Source of the DNA: an uncultured Clostridia bacterium | GTDB lineage: Bacteria; Bacillota; Clostridia; Oscillospirales; Oscillospiraceae | Reading direction: 5' to 3' | DNA length: 43,321 nucleotides | Assembly: GCA_947170435.1 (NCBI GenBank) | Contig: CAMVTO010000021.1 | Location: 1-43,321, forward strand | Shown here: in pieces, positions 43,246 through 43,321 of the stretch | How positions within the stretch are numbered: position 1 is the stretch's first letter | Layout of the letters: each line of letters opens with the position of its first letter | Made by a program: the position numbers and the translations under genes | Notes under the pieces: model-generated | Seen by the model: the letters and a program-made list of their open reading frames with translations, nothing else | Databases searched by the model: none | Told to the model about the DNA's origin: nothing

Positions 43246-43321
43246 GGGGGTTTAGCTCAGCTGGGAGAGCGCTTGACTGGCAGTCAAGAGGTCAGCGGTT
43301 CGATCCCGCTAATCTCCACCA
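43246..43321 (+). tRNA. tRNA-Ala (anticodon GGC)
   Basis: Full 76-nt cloverleaf with encoded CCA at the window end. Acceptor GGGGGTT pairs with AATCTCC through two G-T pairs; D arm GCTC/GAGC; anticodon stem CTTGA/TCAAG with loop CTGGCAG, hence anticodon GGC reading GCC and GCU; T arm AGCGG/CCGCT with TTCGATC. It would be matured at its 5' end by the RNase P whose RNA lies 5 kb upstream. Confidence 0.96.

Overview
This 43.3 kb window is a piece of core chromosome from a GC-rich, endospore-forming member of the Firmicutes, most likely class Clostridia, order Oscillospirales. The lineage is inferred from gene content: SigH, SpoIID-, SpoIIM- and YunB-type sporulation proteins, SLH-domain surface proteins, an RNase P RNA with clear type A ends, and gene orders such as DUF177-rpmF, yajC-TIGR04086, spoIIM-xerD and ruvCAB. 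I see no phage, insertion sequence, CRISPR array or conjugative element. Most promoters are strong sigma-A types with 17-bp spacers, and many transcription units end in clear intrinsic terminators.

Layout. 1-4.9 kb (+): the 3' end of leuS, rpsU, a YqeG HAD phosphatase, efp, an acidic zinc-ribbon protein, an MFS transporter and a Cof-type HAD phosphatase. 4.9-9.2 kb (-): a LysR regulator and an operon of FlK-like thioesterase, radical SAM protein and an unusual GH24-SLH-GH25 cell-wall hydrolase. 9.3-10.7 kb (+): a single acyltransferase-like gene with odd codon use. 10.7-15.6 kb (-): a polyamine-type ABC transporter operon headed by an XRE-cupin regulator. 15.8-16.8 kb (-): an RluA-type pseudouridine synthase. 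16.9-22.4 kb (+): DUF177-rpmF, then lepB-ylqF-rnhB-yraN-aroK-aminotransferase-flavin oxidoreductase. 22.4-23.3 kb (-): dapA. 23.4-27.4 kb (+): spoIID-like, queA, tgt. 27.5-33.7 kb (+): yajC, TIGR04086, spoIIM-like, xerD, ruvC-ruvA-small membrane protein-ruvB, sigH. 33.7-37.7 kb (+): a zinc-ribbon protein, DUF1858, trmK, nif3-like, yebC, and an SLH surface protein. 37.9-38.25 kb (-): rnpB. 38.4-43.3 kb (+): murD, yunB, ligA, an AlkD-like gene, and tRNA-Ala(GGC).

How the genes fit together. Most units serve translation and RNA processing (leuS, rpsU, efp, rpmF, ylqF, rlu, trmK, queA/tgt, rnpB, tRNA), secretion and envelope (lepB, yajC, murD, SLH proteins, wall hydrolase), DNA repair and chromosome resolution (ruvABC, ligA, AlkD, xerD) and sporulation (sigH, spoIID, spoIIM, yunB). 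The least ordinary part is 5.8-15.8 kb. There the polyamine transporter has a fused permease/binding protein and an ATPase with two duplicated surface-type beta modules in its TOBE region, and its regulator's promoter is flanked by three copies of a 21-bp operator-like repeat. I do not see a wholly new multi-gene defence or mobile system; the novelty lies in architectures and regulatory sites.
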